In this document: positions 35,801 to 45,826 of the stretch, in pieces | Layout: each line of letters starts with the position of its first letter | Numbering within the stretch: the stretch's first letter is position 1 | Source of the DNA: Xiphydria camelus | Lineage: Eukaryota; Arthropoda; Insecta; Hymenoptera; Xiphydriidae | DNA length: 64,000 bases | Assembly: GCA_963678675.1 (NCBI GenBank) | Contig: OY783197.1 | Span: 21,619,934 to 21,683,933 of the forward strand | Direction: 5' to 3' | Made by a program: the position numbers and the translations under genes | The notes under the pieces: model-generated | Database searches by the model: none | What the model was told of the DNA's origin: nothing | Seen by the model: only the letters and a program-made list of their open reading frames with translations

Positions 35801-38162
35801 ATACGACGCGATAACGCGTGGTCGAACTCGAGTCACGTATCACGCAGTGATGAGGAAGATAGAAAGATTTTCCTTCTAATTGAGGTAGATCCTTTGCGGG
35901 TTCCATGTGGTTTAGATTGAGGTACTCCTGCAGAAATTGATTGTACGCTTCATGTAATACAGGATCAGTGTAGAAGCGTTTCTCCATCCTTTGTAACATT
36001 TGATGCGCAGCTCGTCGAGAATTTCCAATGTCCTCGGGGATCGACTTAAATGGAATGCGTACTACATAGCGACCTTCTTGATTTCTGCTATGCGTAGCCG
36101 AGAAGTGCTCTTCGCACTGAACTTCTTCTGGAGTTAGTTCTACGGAGCTTTGTTGGAAGCCTTCCTCCTGCAGCCAAAATTTCTTAAGGAGATTGTCAAG
36201 CTTATCATTGTCAGAGCAGTAAAAACTCTGATTTGGCTCTGACTTTGAGGGCGCGGATGCGATGCCCGAGACAACCCATCCAAAGGTCGTTTGTTGAGCA
36301 ATTGGTACGTTAGCTGCTCCCTTTCGAACGCCAACCTGCAACGCACTGCCATATATATCAGCGCCTAGAATAAGTTCGATCCTTCCAGGCTGAAGAAACT
36401 GAGGATCAGCTAATTCAATTCCTGTGAGATGCGGCCATCCATAATCGATGACCTCCTGCGAGGGAAGGTACCCTGTGAGTTTCTGCAGGATCGATGCCTT
36501 GATCGTGTATTGAGGCTCAGGTTGGGTGCGGGACCGAATGCTCAACTCAACCACACCGCGCGAGGATCGAGGAGCGTCTGCACCGATACCAATGATCGAA
36601 AATGAGGGACGCGTGCGTGGTAGACGGAGTCGTTGCGCTAAGGATTCTGAGATCAGCGATACTTCAGAACCCTGATCAAGGAGTGCGCGAACTTCGAGGA
36701 ACTCGCCGCTATGCGAGGCGATAAGAACGACTGCTGTCGCGAGTAATACAACCTTATGCTCGGACTCAGCCTTCCGAGCTATATTGACGGCAGCTGGACC
36801 ATGGGTTGATTGATGAGCTTCGTCAGGAGTCACTGAAGAGTTTGATATTCCTGAAATTACTGGAGCTTCAGGGATTCGTACTTGTGAAGTTGATGATTGT
36901 GAGTTTGACGACTTATGAATGGTCGAGTGGTGCCTGGCTCCGCAAATCTGACAGTTTTTCTGTGAACGACACGCGCGAAGTTGGTGCGGTCCAAGGCAAT
37001 TGAAACAGAGCTTCTTCTGCGAAATGAATTCGTGGCGCTGCTCGAGTGATTTCGACTGGTACGACGGACATGACGCAATGTAATGCGTTCCACTGCAAAG
37101 GATGCACTTTTGATTACTCTGTCCTCCTGATGAAGCTATCGTGTGAAGAGTACGAGCAGCTCCTTTACGAGGTCCAGATGCAGGTCCCGAGTTCTGCAAA
37201 CTAGTCTTCTTATGATTAGAAGCATGCTCAAACGCCTGTAGGGCTCTAATTCGAGAGATTAAAAATTGTTTGAGCCTTTCCCATTTAGGAGGCTCTGTTT
37301 CTGCTCCAAGCTCGCGTTCCCATTCCTTGACTGATGTTGCGTCGATCTTCGTCACGGCGAGGTAAACGAGAATATCGTCCCATTGATCGACGGGTCGATC
37401 GAGTGACTCGAGCGCATTTAGAGCTTGCATAAACTCTGATAGGAAATCTTCGAGGCCTGAGGCTGACTCGCGTGTAAGTGGTTTAATAGCAAATAACGAA
37501 TGTATGGCCGAATGTATGAGGAGTCGTTTGTTCTCGTATACTGAAACTAACTCTTCCCAAGAGCGCAGAAAATTCGCGGCGGTAAGTGTTACAAATTTTA
37601 CGTACTGAGCTGCAGTGCCGGTGAGGCTTGATTTGAGATATTGCAGCTTTTCCACAGGGGAGAGCTGCTCGTTGGCTATGATAAGAGACGTAAAAAGATC
37701 GCGGAAAGGACGCCATTCCACATAGTTACCGCTGAATTTCGGCAAATCGATGCGAGGTAGTCGTTTGTGATACGCTGTGGTATATTCTCTATTGAAGGAT
37801 GCCGGACTCTGTGATGTCGATCCAGCCGGCGAAGGCTGAGGTTCCAACGTCTCCTTGATTGCGAGCATCTCCGCTCGTGCATTGACGTATGCTGATTCAC
37901 ATTCGTCGTATAGGGCGTCCTTGAAGTAAGGCTCCTTGAGTAAAGCCTTGCGTGTCTCACCTGTCGCTTCAGCTCTGGCGACACAAAGCTTATTATGGTT
38001 GGCTTGGAATTGCTCCCAATTGGAAGTAACGGTGACGAGACGAGTTTCGATGTGATGTTTCGTAATATTAGCGACGCCAAGTTTCTTTAAATTTGTTACG
38101 GAGCGCTTGATGAGTCCGAGAAGATCGTTCTGTTTATCAAAAATAATTTCAGCGGTAGCCAT
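32820..38162 (-). CDS. BEL/Pao gag-pol polyprotein
   Basis: A single 1780-codon frame with an ATG start about 200 nt after the primer-binding site. Domains in order: Gag with the BEL-type region including FSGNYVEWRPFRDLF; three Cys/His knuckles from C353 (CILC, CFNC, CQIC); aspartyl protease with LLDQGS at D496; reverse transcriptase with YVDD at 906-909; an RNase H-like region; an integrase zinc-binding segment ending CVICTRHR; the integrase core with D1476 (GVDYAGPF), D1542 (YSDCGTN) and E1594 (GGKWEAA); and a C-terminal region with RWQHLRQMVEQVWHRW. Known role of the family: capsid formation, cDNA synthesis and integration. No frameshift or stop interrupts it. The protease motif has Q where many relatives have S or T. 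Activity is inferred, not shown. Confidence 0.95.
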   Translation of the reverse strand: MATAEIIFDKQNDLLGLIKRSVTNLKKLGVANITKHHIETRLVTVTSNWEQFQANHNKLCVARAEATGETRKALLKEPYFKDALYDECESAYVNARAEMLAIKETLEPQPSPAGSTSQSPASFNREYTTAYHKRLPRIDLPKFSGNYVEWRPFRDLFTSLIIANEQLSPVEKLQYLKSSLTGTAAQYVKFVTLTAANFLRSWEELVSVYENKRLLIHSAIHSLFAIKPLTRESASGLEDFLSEFMQALNALESLDRPVDQWDDILVYLAVTKIDATSVKEWERELGAETEPPKWERLKQFLISRIRALQAFEHASNHKKTSLQNSGPASGPRKGAARTLHTIASSGGQSNQKCILCSGTHYIASCPSYQSKSLEQRHEFISQKKLCFNCLGPHQLRACRSQKNCQICGARHHSTIHKSSNSQSSTSQVRIPEAPVISGISNSSVTPDEAHQSTHGPAAVNIARKAESEHKVVLLATAVVLIASHSGEFLEVRALLDQGSEVSLISESLAQRLRLPRTRPSFSIIGIGADAPRSSRGVVELSIRSRTQPEPQYTIKASILQKLTGYLPSQEVIDYGWPHLTGIELADPQFLQPGRIELILGADIYGSALQVGVRKGAANVPIAQQTTFGWVVSGIASAPSKSEPNQSFYCSDNDKLDNLLKKFWLQEEGFQQSSVELTPEEVQCEEHFSATHSRNQEGRYVVRIPFKSIPEDIGNSRRAAHQMLQRMEKRFYTDPVLHEAYNQFLQEYLNLNHMEPAKDLPQLEGKSFYLPHHCVIRDSSSTTRYRVVFNGSQRTDRGISLNDCLHEGPKLLTPLPAVITQWRLFRYAFSADVTKMFRQILVHQDDRNWQRILWRNQEGVIAEFTLNTVTYGISASPFLANRVLQQLAIDESDRFPLTRGVIEEGTYVDDVMSGAHDLHEGRKKVKQIIGLFKAGGFMLQKWSASHNELIEDLPASDREPAVPLRIGDPPVTRALGLAWQQREDVFQFSPPVFEKVDVFTKRAIVSRAARLFDPLGWISPVIVRAKIFVQDLWKAQLDWDEPLPLSLLTRWQDYEAGLVNLSMIRVPRWLNSSPVAVSVELHGFCDASQVALGAAVYLRTTKNDAVSVVLVSAKTKVAPVRHSSASSRKSKSTRVTIPRLELSATLLLVQHLSQLRSSLKCHVESIHLWTDSSTTLYWITSEPSRWKEFVRNRVTLIQESLPEATWHHVPGLDNPADLASRGTSPQELATSRVWWSGPDWLNSPASLWPSSVCPPKGGADLEERRCHITATRVATLPIVWELIERYSRLKTLLRVTAQCYRASDHFRNHPSPSISEPLTPHELKRARLFWVLKTQEAHFGEELKLLKQGLELPRSHHLLSLSPFIDSDRLLRVGGRLLHSHLDYDAKHPLILPRESSLTSLVLENAHRSTLHGGTQAMLVFIRRTYWIIGGRVPVRTYVRRCVICTRHRAVTANQLMGQLPPSRISPARPFARTGVDYAGPFTLKTWRGRGSKTYKGYLVVFVCFVTSAVHLEVTTDYTTAGFLSAFKRFTGRRGICTELYSDCGTNLIGADAELRKLFAKTSSELQQLASLLANDGTFWRFNPPSAPHFGGKWEAAVKSVKFHIKRVIGDTILTYEEMSTLLVQIEAVLNSKPICPMTNDSSDLEALTPGHFLIGTALNTVPEPSLTDVPQSRLSRWQHLRQMVEQVWHRWSSEYLQRLQGMSKWRQRAQNLKVGALVLIADERYPPTKWPLARVLAVHPGADGLVRVATVRTQASTYKRPITKLCLLPIADATESKGEP

Positions 38163-38359
38163 TACGCCAAAATTTTGAGAGTGTTCGTAAAGTCAATCGG
38201 TGAGATGCACGCACACTAATAAAGTCTCACTGATATTTAGTGTACAATTAGTCACCTACACAACGCGCGACTGAGGTAAACAGCCCGAGATATTACTGCG
38301 AGGTCACTGATTGTTTTCTCACACGAATTTGAAACACGCGATTTTCGAATTTTCAACGG

Positions 38360-38377
38360 ATCCGGCTCGAAGGACCA
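38360..38377 (-). other. primer-binding site, tRNA-Tyr
   Basis: The minus strand reads TGGTCCTTCGAGCCGGAT, five bases after the end of the 5' LTR. This is the complement of the 3' end (ATCCGGCTCGAAGGA plus CCA) of the conserved animal tRNA-Tyr. The 18-nt match is from memory of the tRNA sequence; the position after the LTR is seen directly. Confidence 0.85.
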
Positions 38378-38382
38378 TTAAA

Positions 38383-38864
38383 TGTATAGACATACTAAAG
38401 TTTGTTTCATCCGCTGGTATCGATAATTGAGAATGAAGCGAGAGCGTGCAAGTTATGAGAGAGCGTGTTTGATAGCGAGCGCGAGTATTTTGAGAAGAGA
38501 GAGAGTGAGTGAGCGAGAACGCGCGAGGCACTTCGCGTATGCACTTCCTTGGCTACACTTAGTCTGCGTAGAACCAACTGCGATCTCACGAGGCACTTCT
38601 GCGGCAGTGATGCACTGGAAAACTGGAAGAAAGCGGCGAGGGAACAATGAAAGCCGCGAGAACACTTTAAGAATATTTAATACAGAAGTGAAGTATACAC
38701 GACTCGACGAAGGACTTTGATAGACTGAACTGATGTGCCGGCGACCGATCTAGGCGCTCCGTCCGAGAGCGTACCAACAAAAAAAGTAAACAAGGCTCGG
38801 ACAGAGTACCGAGAGACTCGTCCTAACTTCGTTTCTATAAATCAGGAATATTCTTGCTCGAACA
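38383..38864 (-). repeat. 5' LTR of BEL element
   Basis: 482 bp, identical to the 3' LTR at a constant offset of 6100. It should hold the promoter for gag-pol. The outer edge is followed by TTC (38865-38867) before the 423-bp host repeat resumes. Confidence 0.95.
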
Positions 38865-38867
38865 TTC

Positions 38868-39290
38868 GGCTTCGGAAAAAAAATCGTTTTTGAAACGTGC
38901 ACTATAAAACTATTTATCGCTTCAAAATGCCATATCTCATGAGAATCATCCGTAGATTTTATTAAGAAAACTCGAAAAATAAAGAAGCTATGACACATTT
39001 AGCCAAGCAGCTCATTTTTCATGCATCAACTTATCCACGATCGTTTTTGAATGTTTTACCATTTCATTTCTTACGTCGACACAGTGATTCGATATTCTAC
39101 AATGTTTGAAGAATGTTTGATAATTTAACAGTCTAAGTTGAACGGATGTTGTTCATGTGCTCACAATTTTGCGAGTAATAAACTTTTCGGATATTTTCTT
39201 TTCTGTGTTACATTAAATACGTATACAGATTACAAATCGAATTAAAAAATATGAATATTTTGTTGGGAAGACCGAATTGCATGTCGTCTC
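38868..39290. repeat. 423-bp direct repeat, right copy
   Basis: Exact copy of 31860-32282. Beyond it the sequence continues as AACAATTTAAATTCC, presumably the original right flank, while the left copy is preceded by CCTTTTTTG, presumably the original left flank. The uninserted locus therefore had one copy. Confidence 0.9.
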
Positions 39291-40205
39291 AACAATTTAA
39301 ATTCCAAAAATCATCCGAAATTGCAATCGGAGACGCGTAACAGCGTTTCAAAGAAAAAATTAGAAGCGCTCCTTTTCTAAATTTCTCCGTCGATAAAATA
39401 ATCACAACAGGACAATGGTACCTAAATAGCGTTACGATGTACGAAGACGCGTCGATTAACGGTGTGCGTATACATATGTATGAGGTATCGCGCGCAGAGG
39501 CGAAGACGTCGACTGGTCCGTAAACGATTTCTGCTTTTGGACATGTTTTGGTCGCGAGCGTCACGACCTCCCGTCCCGTTTCCTCGTTCGCATTGTGCAT
39601 AAAAAAAAAGAGTAATCATCGGTAATCACGACTCCACGTACCGGACGAGTACCGAAATTCGAGTCCCGTTTGCGGAGCTATACATCGTTTCTTCATCGCG
39701 CGCATATCCTCATCCCGGCAGGCGATTTGGAATATATGAAAGTGAATTGTTCGCGTTAATATCACGACAGTCGCGCGTCCCGCTCCGCCACGGAAGCCTC
39801 GCCGCATCGGATTCGTCGTCGGCCGATGAGACGAGACCGGTTGACTTCTTCTCGATCGCTCGCGGAGCCTTCGTTATTTTTAATGGGATGCTTCAATTGT
39901 CCCGTTGGCTCGCCGACGAGCGCGAATTTCCAGGACGAGCGCGCGAGACGTGGCGCACCGGCAATTACATCGGAGAACAATTACAGGTTATTGGCGCGTC
40001 TCCACTCTCTCTCTCGCGCGCGGTGACTGTCGTGCCGCGTTTTTCTGCGCCGCGCGGGATTCCTTGCGCCCCGAAGAACGCGCGGGGGAAGCCTTTCTTT
40101 GTTGCGACGGTCGCCGCGCCGCTCGTCGCGAATTTTTCAAATTTTCAAACCGCTCTTTCGGACGCGTTCCCCCGGCGTCGGTCGCCGCTGCTGTCGTCGC
40201 GATCG
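39291..40205. other. spacer, CpG-rich
   Basis: CG-dense from about 39480. The 162-codon plus frame and its overlapping neighbours are compositional. No gene supported. Confidence 0.4.
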
Positions 40206-40432
40206 CGAAACAAATTTTCATCAAATTTCGTATAATCGCGTATACAGAGCTTTTGTCCGATATGTGATTATGAAAATTAATATACTTCGTTATGAAATTC
40301 ATAAGGGAAATGTCATGAGTAAATATATTAAGTTTCGTAATTACGTAAGTAAATATATTAATTTCCATTGTCACGCATTGAAGAAAAGCTTTATACAAGG
40401 GTATGTTAAAAATACAAATTTTTCTTACAGTG
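40206..40432. mobile_element. F1 MITE, copy b
   Basis: Shares GTGATTATGAAAATTAATAT, TTATGAAATTCATAAGGGAAA, TCACGCATTGAAGAAAAGCTT and AATACAAATTTTTCTTACAGTG with F1 copies a, c and d. The left end is worn and its start is approximate. Confidence 0.65.
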
Positions 40433-41472
40433 CACTCGGAGAAAAATATCGATGAAAGAATCGTAATTTAAACAGAAATCGTGGCCAATTTTGGCCATTT
40501 CGAATCAATCACAGAGATATCGAAGAAAAGTTTCAATAACAAATATTTCTCTATATTTTTACTACGGAAAAGCTATACTCTACGTTTTTCGTATATCACT
40601 GCGTTTTGAGATAATCACGTTCAAAGTTAAACAGAAACTGGAGCATCCCACTTTTACCCTAATTCTTATCGCCTGAGTCTATTTAAACTTTATGTACCAA
40701 TCGGCAAACTTGTCCCAGTAGAACTCCACGATAAATCTCCCCCCCTTCGTTCCCCTTCGTAAAATAATTGGCGGAAGCAAACTCCACATTTTCCAGCATC
40801 CCTTATCAACGCGTTATACGCGTACAGAGCCGCAGCTTCGCGGGGCAAAAAACCAAGTCTCGTTTGCCGCGCGCGAGGAGCAGTCGTTACACCTCCTCCC
40901 GTAGAGAGGCAATATAAGCGCTACCACAGCAACCACGCCCTCTCCTCTCCCAACCCGGTAAGATAGAGAGCAGAGGTTAACCTGCCAGTACCGAAGAAGT
41001 CCAGCGGAAGATTCTGCGCTTCGCGCAGATTCCTGCACGTTTCACGCTTTCCGCGCAATTTTGATTACTTCTTTTACCGATTTTCATGGAGGAAAATATT
41101 GAGCTTCGCGTACCGAACCGAGACCGGATCTCGATCTTCGCGATCATCGACGGCACTCATAAAAATAATCACCCCCTTATTTAACCGGGTCTCATATAAT
41201 CTAAACGCGAGCCACTATCGGGAGAGACCTCGAACCTTGTTAGAGAGCGCGAGCGTTGGTAATTAGCAGATTATAATTTATTAACGAAGTAACCTCGTCG
41301 GTAAAAACTCGGTCTGCTGATTGACCGTATCTCCGGCGTCTCGTCGACGTCAATTCTAAAGGTCCTTTTTTTTCGCACGCGTACAAATGAGAATTTCAAT
41401 CGGTTCAGTATTTAATGACGTTTAATCAGATTTCCGCCTTCCCCGTCTAGAAACTCGATTAGGGACTTGGTA
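40433..41472. other. spacer, nothing recognised
   Basis: Mixed AT-rich and CpG-rich DNA. No feature supported. Confidence 0.4.
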
Positions 41473-41692
41473 TACGGGAAAAAAATGTATCGCAAATTTC
41501 GGGACAAGGCAAATTTCTTGCTATGATGACTACAATTTTATTAAAAATTATAGTAAAACTTGTAGAAGTTGCAAGCGTTTGCTGCAATTCTTACTAACAT
41601 TGTAGTTATCGTAACAGTAAATTGGCCTTGTCCCGCATTTTACCACAAAATTTGTAAATGTTACAATTAAATTTTTTCCGTGCGGGATTCCT
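41473..41692. mobile_element. F7 MITE, copy a
   Basis: A 220-bp dyad. The left end TACGGGAAAAAAATGTA mirrors TTAAATTTTTTCCGTG. Inner arms GGGACAAGGCAAATTTCTTG and TAAATTGGCCTTGTCCCGC pair, as do ACTACAATTTTA and TTGTAGTTATCG. A longer relative lies at 61677-62120. Confidence 0.65.
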
Positions 41693-41759
41693 ATAAGAAA
41701 TATTATAGCACGCCGTTTTGCTTCTTAATAGCAATTATTTTATATGTAAAGTGAAAAAA

Positions 41760-42130
41760 AGATTCTTTATTTAAAAGAAAATAAGGAATGGTTCGGGAAC
41801 ATTCTTATCATGTCGTAGCGTAAAAAAAATTAGTTAAAATTATGTATGAGCATAAAATTAATTCCAATACACAGAATATCATAGGAGTTACGCGTAATTA
41901 TTATTATGCGTAGGCATAAATTTAATAAATTTGTATTACGTCCCGGAATAATATTATGATATTTTAATTACGTCATTAACTGTTGTGTCATTATTTAATT
42001 ATATCGCGACGTAATAAAAATTCGGAACTAATATTATATTCTGATATAATTTTAACTTACTGAATTATTATTATTATGTCGGGACATAAATTTAATTCAT
42101 TTTTATAAACCATAATCTATATTTGGCAAC
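41760..42130. repeat. AT-rich dyad segment
   Basis: AATTATTATTATGCGTAGGCATAAATTTAAT-type sequence (about 41896) recurs as AATTATTATTATTATGTCGGGACATAAATTTAAT (about 42063), with TATGTATGAGCATAAAATTAAT earlier. GC-poor with many short palindromes. Probably a worn MITE; ends not placed. Confidence 0.4.
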
Positions 42131-43500
42131 ATTTCTTTCGTGCCAGCAAAAAGCAAAACGGCCTGCCATGGAATATTATATGAAGACGATCTGGACGTTT
42201 ACATCATAGGATTCTTACTAGAAAAGTTAGAACCATGTCTAAATTCATTATGAATCTTATCAGAAGCCCCTCTGCTGCGGAGGTGGCGCCATTAGTTCAC
42301 GAAATATCCACGAAATCCAATCAGAGCCTGATAGGAATCTAATCAGGGGATATCGCTAATAGGGGAATATAATGCTGTCCCTCTGACATATTTTTATAGA
42401 GGTCTTAGCGATTTTCTCACGCCGCGCGCCGAACGGCTGCAACGTTCCACCCACACATGCAGCCTATAAAAAAATCTGCGCAAGAGGGTGGAACGCAAAT
42501 TTGCGCATGTACACCTATTATACCACGACGCAATATGAATCTCAACGGATGGTTTTTCTTTTCATTCTTTTTTTCAATTCGTCAGTTAATAGCATAATTA
42601 AATTACTCACGCACACTGCACAGCACGCGCGCGCGCGCGCGCGGCCTCCAATTACCGTTAATTACCGACGATTCGTTCTTCGATCGTTCACGCACGGCGG
42701 CACGCCGATCGACGATCGTTTCCCGCGGGAAGCGCGTTCGATCGATCGAACCGATCGAACGGCGATCGGGGAATCCGCCGACCGGTTCGTTCCGCGCGCG
42801 CATCCTAGACACACCAATCGAAACAATAACGATCGTCGATCGCGCGCGCGCGCGTGCGCGATACACGCGGCGCGCGAGATACCGATCGCTCCTTGGGGTC
42901 GACGCGCGTCCACCTTTGCCTCGACCTTCGGGGTCGAAGAGGAGGCTCGTCCGCGCCGCTCAGTCGGCTACGCGATACGACGCGCTAATGATTGGTGGAA
43001 CGCGCCGTTTTACGACCCCAAGCGCGACTCGCGCGATCACCGGGGGAAAGAGAAAATGCGAGTCGGCCGAGCGTACGACCGCCGACATTATTTATAATAT
43101 GTTGCGCGCGCGGAGCAATAAAGGCGCGATTGCCACCAGAGTGCCTATAATTTTCGTGGAAAATGGCAAGAAGTTCTAGGAGCCTTCCCTCCCCTCCCTT
43201 CGCCTTCGGATGGTCACCTGTGAACCGGCGCTTCCTCCTCCTCCTCCCTCGTCCCCTTCCCCAACGAATTACCGATCTTCGATAATACGCCTACATAGAT
43301 TATAAATATACGGGCGGGTATCTTGCCCGTCGATCGTTCGCTCCTTCGCGGCCCGAAATAATAATGATAACCTACGCCGCGTGTCTGTATCGAGCTCCCG
43401 ATTATATGCTGTGAAGTATGCAACGCGGGTTGGTGCTTTTTCGATCTAAAGATATGATTAAAAAAGTGTCTAGATTTGTCGGTCCGTTGCTCTTTAAATG
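42131..43500. other. spacer with (CG)n tracts
   Basis: Contains alternating CG runs at 42624-42643 and 42841-42858 and GATCGATCG-rich DNA between. The 198-codon plus frame across this segment is compositional. No gene supported. Confidence 0.45.
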
Positions 43501-43508
43501 TCGTGGTA

Positions 43509-44039
43509 CACTCAGAGAAATGATATAGATTGCAAGGCAATGCTAGTAGTTTTATTGATATACGAATAAGTCTCGGTTTGCCATAGGAATGCTTATTTCT
43601 ATTTTACCAAAATAAATAGCTGTTTCAGTTATAGGTATAATTATTTCGGCAATGCGTATTGCTCTTGTAACATTTGGTATTATTATATTACCTATATTGT
43701 CTAGTTGACCTGTCATTTAACCTTAAAGCATACCCCGAGAAAAAAGTTTATCAATAGTCAATAAACGTAATTTCAAATACGGCGAAATAAATATTTCGTT
43801 AACACAAGAAAATATACCGTAATTATAAAATGCTTATTTTATTCAAATAATGGCCTCGAAAGATTTAAGTGCGCCAAATAAATATCGTAATAGTTAACGA
43901 ATATTTCTTTGATCCAACAAAATGTTTATTTCTCCATATTCAAACAAACATTTAACAACTATAAGTAAATAAATTGTTTTCTCAGTATAGCTATCAGAAT
44001 TATATTAATTGCTGTGCGATTTACAATTTTCTCTTAGTG
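43509..44039. mobile_element. F8 MITE with nested F5
   Basis: The left end CACTCAGAGAAATGATATAG follows TA (43507-43508), and the right end ATTTTCTCTTAGTG precedes TA (44040-44041). Removing the F5 copy at 43733-43987 leaves about 276 bp. Internal similarity to other families was not recognised. Confidence 0.55.
43733..43987. mobile_element. F5 MITE, copy b
   Basis: Begins CCCCGAGAAAAAAGTTTATC after TA and ends TTGTTTTCTCAGTA before TA. It shares AATTTCAAATACGG, AATAAATATTTCGTTA, TTATTTTATTCAAA and GGCCTCGAAAGATTTAA with F5 copy a (13687). Confidence 0.75.
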
Positions 44040-44041
44040 TA

Positions 44042-45820
44042 TTATCGCTGTAAAATTTCGATGAAGATAAGTATAAAGGGACATTCGATACTCGATCGAG
44101 TAACAAAATTTGCCGTGCATTATTAGAAGAAAGTTCTGAAAATATATATCTTCGATTCCGGGCTTTCCCTTCGAATAGCGCGGCTAAAAAACCTCTAGTT
44201 CCAACATAAAGAACCTCAGAAAGAATTTTGAAGATAGCGCAAACTCCAACAGAGCTAGAATTCGCTGCCCTGTCTTACGAATCCGCGAGCGGCCGAATCG
44301 CTTGGCGCAAGATGAAGAAGAAGAAGAAGAAGAACACAAGAAGAGAAGAGCGCGCGTTATTTAGGAGGTTACTCCGTAATCGATCCGCTGGCAGGAAACT
44401 GGAAGAAGGAGGGCCCGCGGAGCCCTTCTCGGAGAGGCCTCTACTCGCGCACCTACACCTAACGCGATGGTATAACCACCCTCGCCGCCGCGCCGCCGTG
44501 CGTAAACAAACTCCGGCCGGGGTATCAACAAATCAAGCCAACACCTCGCCGCCTCGCCGGCCAATTTACTAATTCGCGGTAACAACTTAATTCGAGGTTC
44601 CAGCTACGGCCGATCAAACAAAGTGTTAACCACTTAATTCGCCTAATAAGCACGCAACCCCTCGCGTAGGCGAGAATCATATACCGCGCGCGCGCGCGCA
44701 CGCTGTGAGAGAGCGAGACCGGGGTTACGGGTTCGACCGAGATCGATTCGCGGGTAACGATCCTCGGACGCATCGGCGCGGGCGGCGGGCGTCGAGCCAC
44801 TCGTCGATCCTTCGCGCACGCGCGCGTCGACGATTTCACGTGTCGTTGCACTCTGCAACCGATTGCTTCTCGTTCGAATGACTCGCAAGCGAGTAGAGTC
44901 CTTCCCCGCTTCCGCCGATAACTGTGCCGATTTACGAAAGGCGTCGCGACGTATGTATGTATGTATGTGCGAGTGGGTTCGTCGGGATTGTCGATATCGT
45001 CGGACAGCGGAGAAGAGTTAAGTTCGTCGTGCGAGTTATTGGCCCAGTGAAATACGGCCGTGTGCGAACCCGGACGTACTCGTAGTCCTACGCGCGCTAC
45101 TACTCTATACTCGCATCACCGGGCGCGCGCGTGCGCGGAGTCCCGAGTCCTCGTTATTGCATCACTCGCAAGATGCACGCGGGCGCTCGACGCGAGGTCA
45201 AGTGCTGCGAGTCGTTAGACATGGTTTGGAAGAGTCTGGCGTATATTACGCGTCTCTAATTGTGTTGTGCGATCGAATTCGATTCGCCATTTCTGATAAA
45301 TACATCCTTTTTTACTTATCGTTCGTGTATACGCGAAAAAACATCGGAGTTTCGCCGACGCCGACGGGTCGAATTACGAACGACAAAGACGAATCGCGGC
45401 GCAGCTTTGCACGTATTAATTGCCGGCAGGTAGAAATAAAGTGATAATAGTACCAGCGCGCGCGCGCGCACAAGGGACAATGATGCATGTCTCTCCAGCG
45501 TTGCATCTTCGCACCGCGTGAATAATGCGCGCTTCGTTCGGACGGGAAAGAGAAAAAGGAAGAGATCGCGACGCGAAACGACGATTATTAAATAACTGCG
45601 GTGTCGGGTTCAGCGGGTTCAGTGAAATTGCATCGATCGCAATGCGCGGAGGTTGAGTTGTCAACGTTTCCTCTGCCAATGAGATCGATCAGTTTTCCTT
45701 ATTGACGTAAAATATTGTGTATAAAAACATAAGATGCGATATGTTTAAGCAAAATCTGATATATCTCTCCAGCGATAGGAAAAAAAATCTCCCCTAGGAA
45801 TTATTCGAACCATCGACTGA
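44042..45820. other. CpG-rich spacer with microsatellites
   Basis: Holds a (GAA)n run (44311-44334), (CG)n runs (44684-44699, 45455-45470) and a (TATG)n run near 44952. Otherwise CG-dense with overlapping chance frames. Confidence 0.45.
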
Positions 45821-45826
45821 TTTTAG

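Larger units (their letters stand above)
32283..38864 (-). mobile_element. complete BEL/Pao LTR retrotransposon
   Basis: A 6582-bp element on the minus strand. Its parts in transcription order are: 5' LTR (38383-38864), primer-binding site, short leader, one gag-pol frame, and 3' LTR (32283-32764). The LTRs read identical, the frame is intact, and all expected BEL/Pao domains are present, so insertion was recent. There is no room for an envelope gene: only about 55 bp separate the gag-pol stop from the 3' LTR. The usual 5-bp target duplication is absent; instead 423 bp of host DNA are duplicated on either side. Confidence 0.95.

Noticed and set aside
34297..37107. Short frames inside the BEL gag-pol
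   Set aside because: They are other-frame shadows of the 1780-codon frame.
38360..38377. tRNA-Tyr gene fragment
   Set aside because: Only 18 nt match, and the position just inside the LTR is that of a primer-binding site.
31860..39290. The 423-bp repeats as part of the LTRs
   Set aside because: They lie outside on both sides (A-LTR...LTR-A), not in the same order at both ends, and the TG...CA borders and primer site place the LTR ends without them.
42501..43097. 198-codon plus-strand frame
   Set aside because: Passes through (CG)n microsatellites; the translation is Arg/Ala repeats with no domain.
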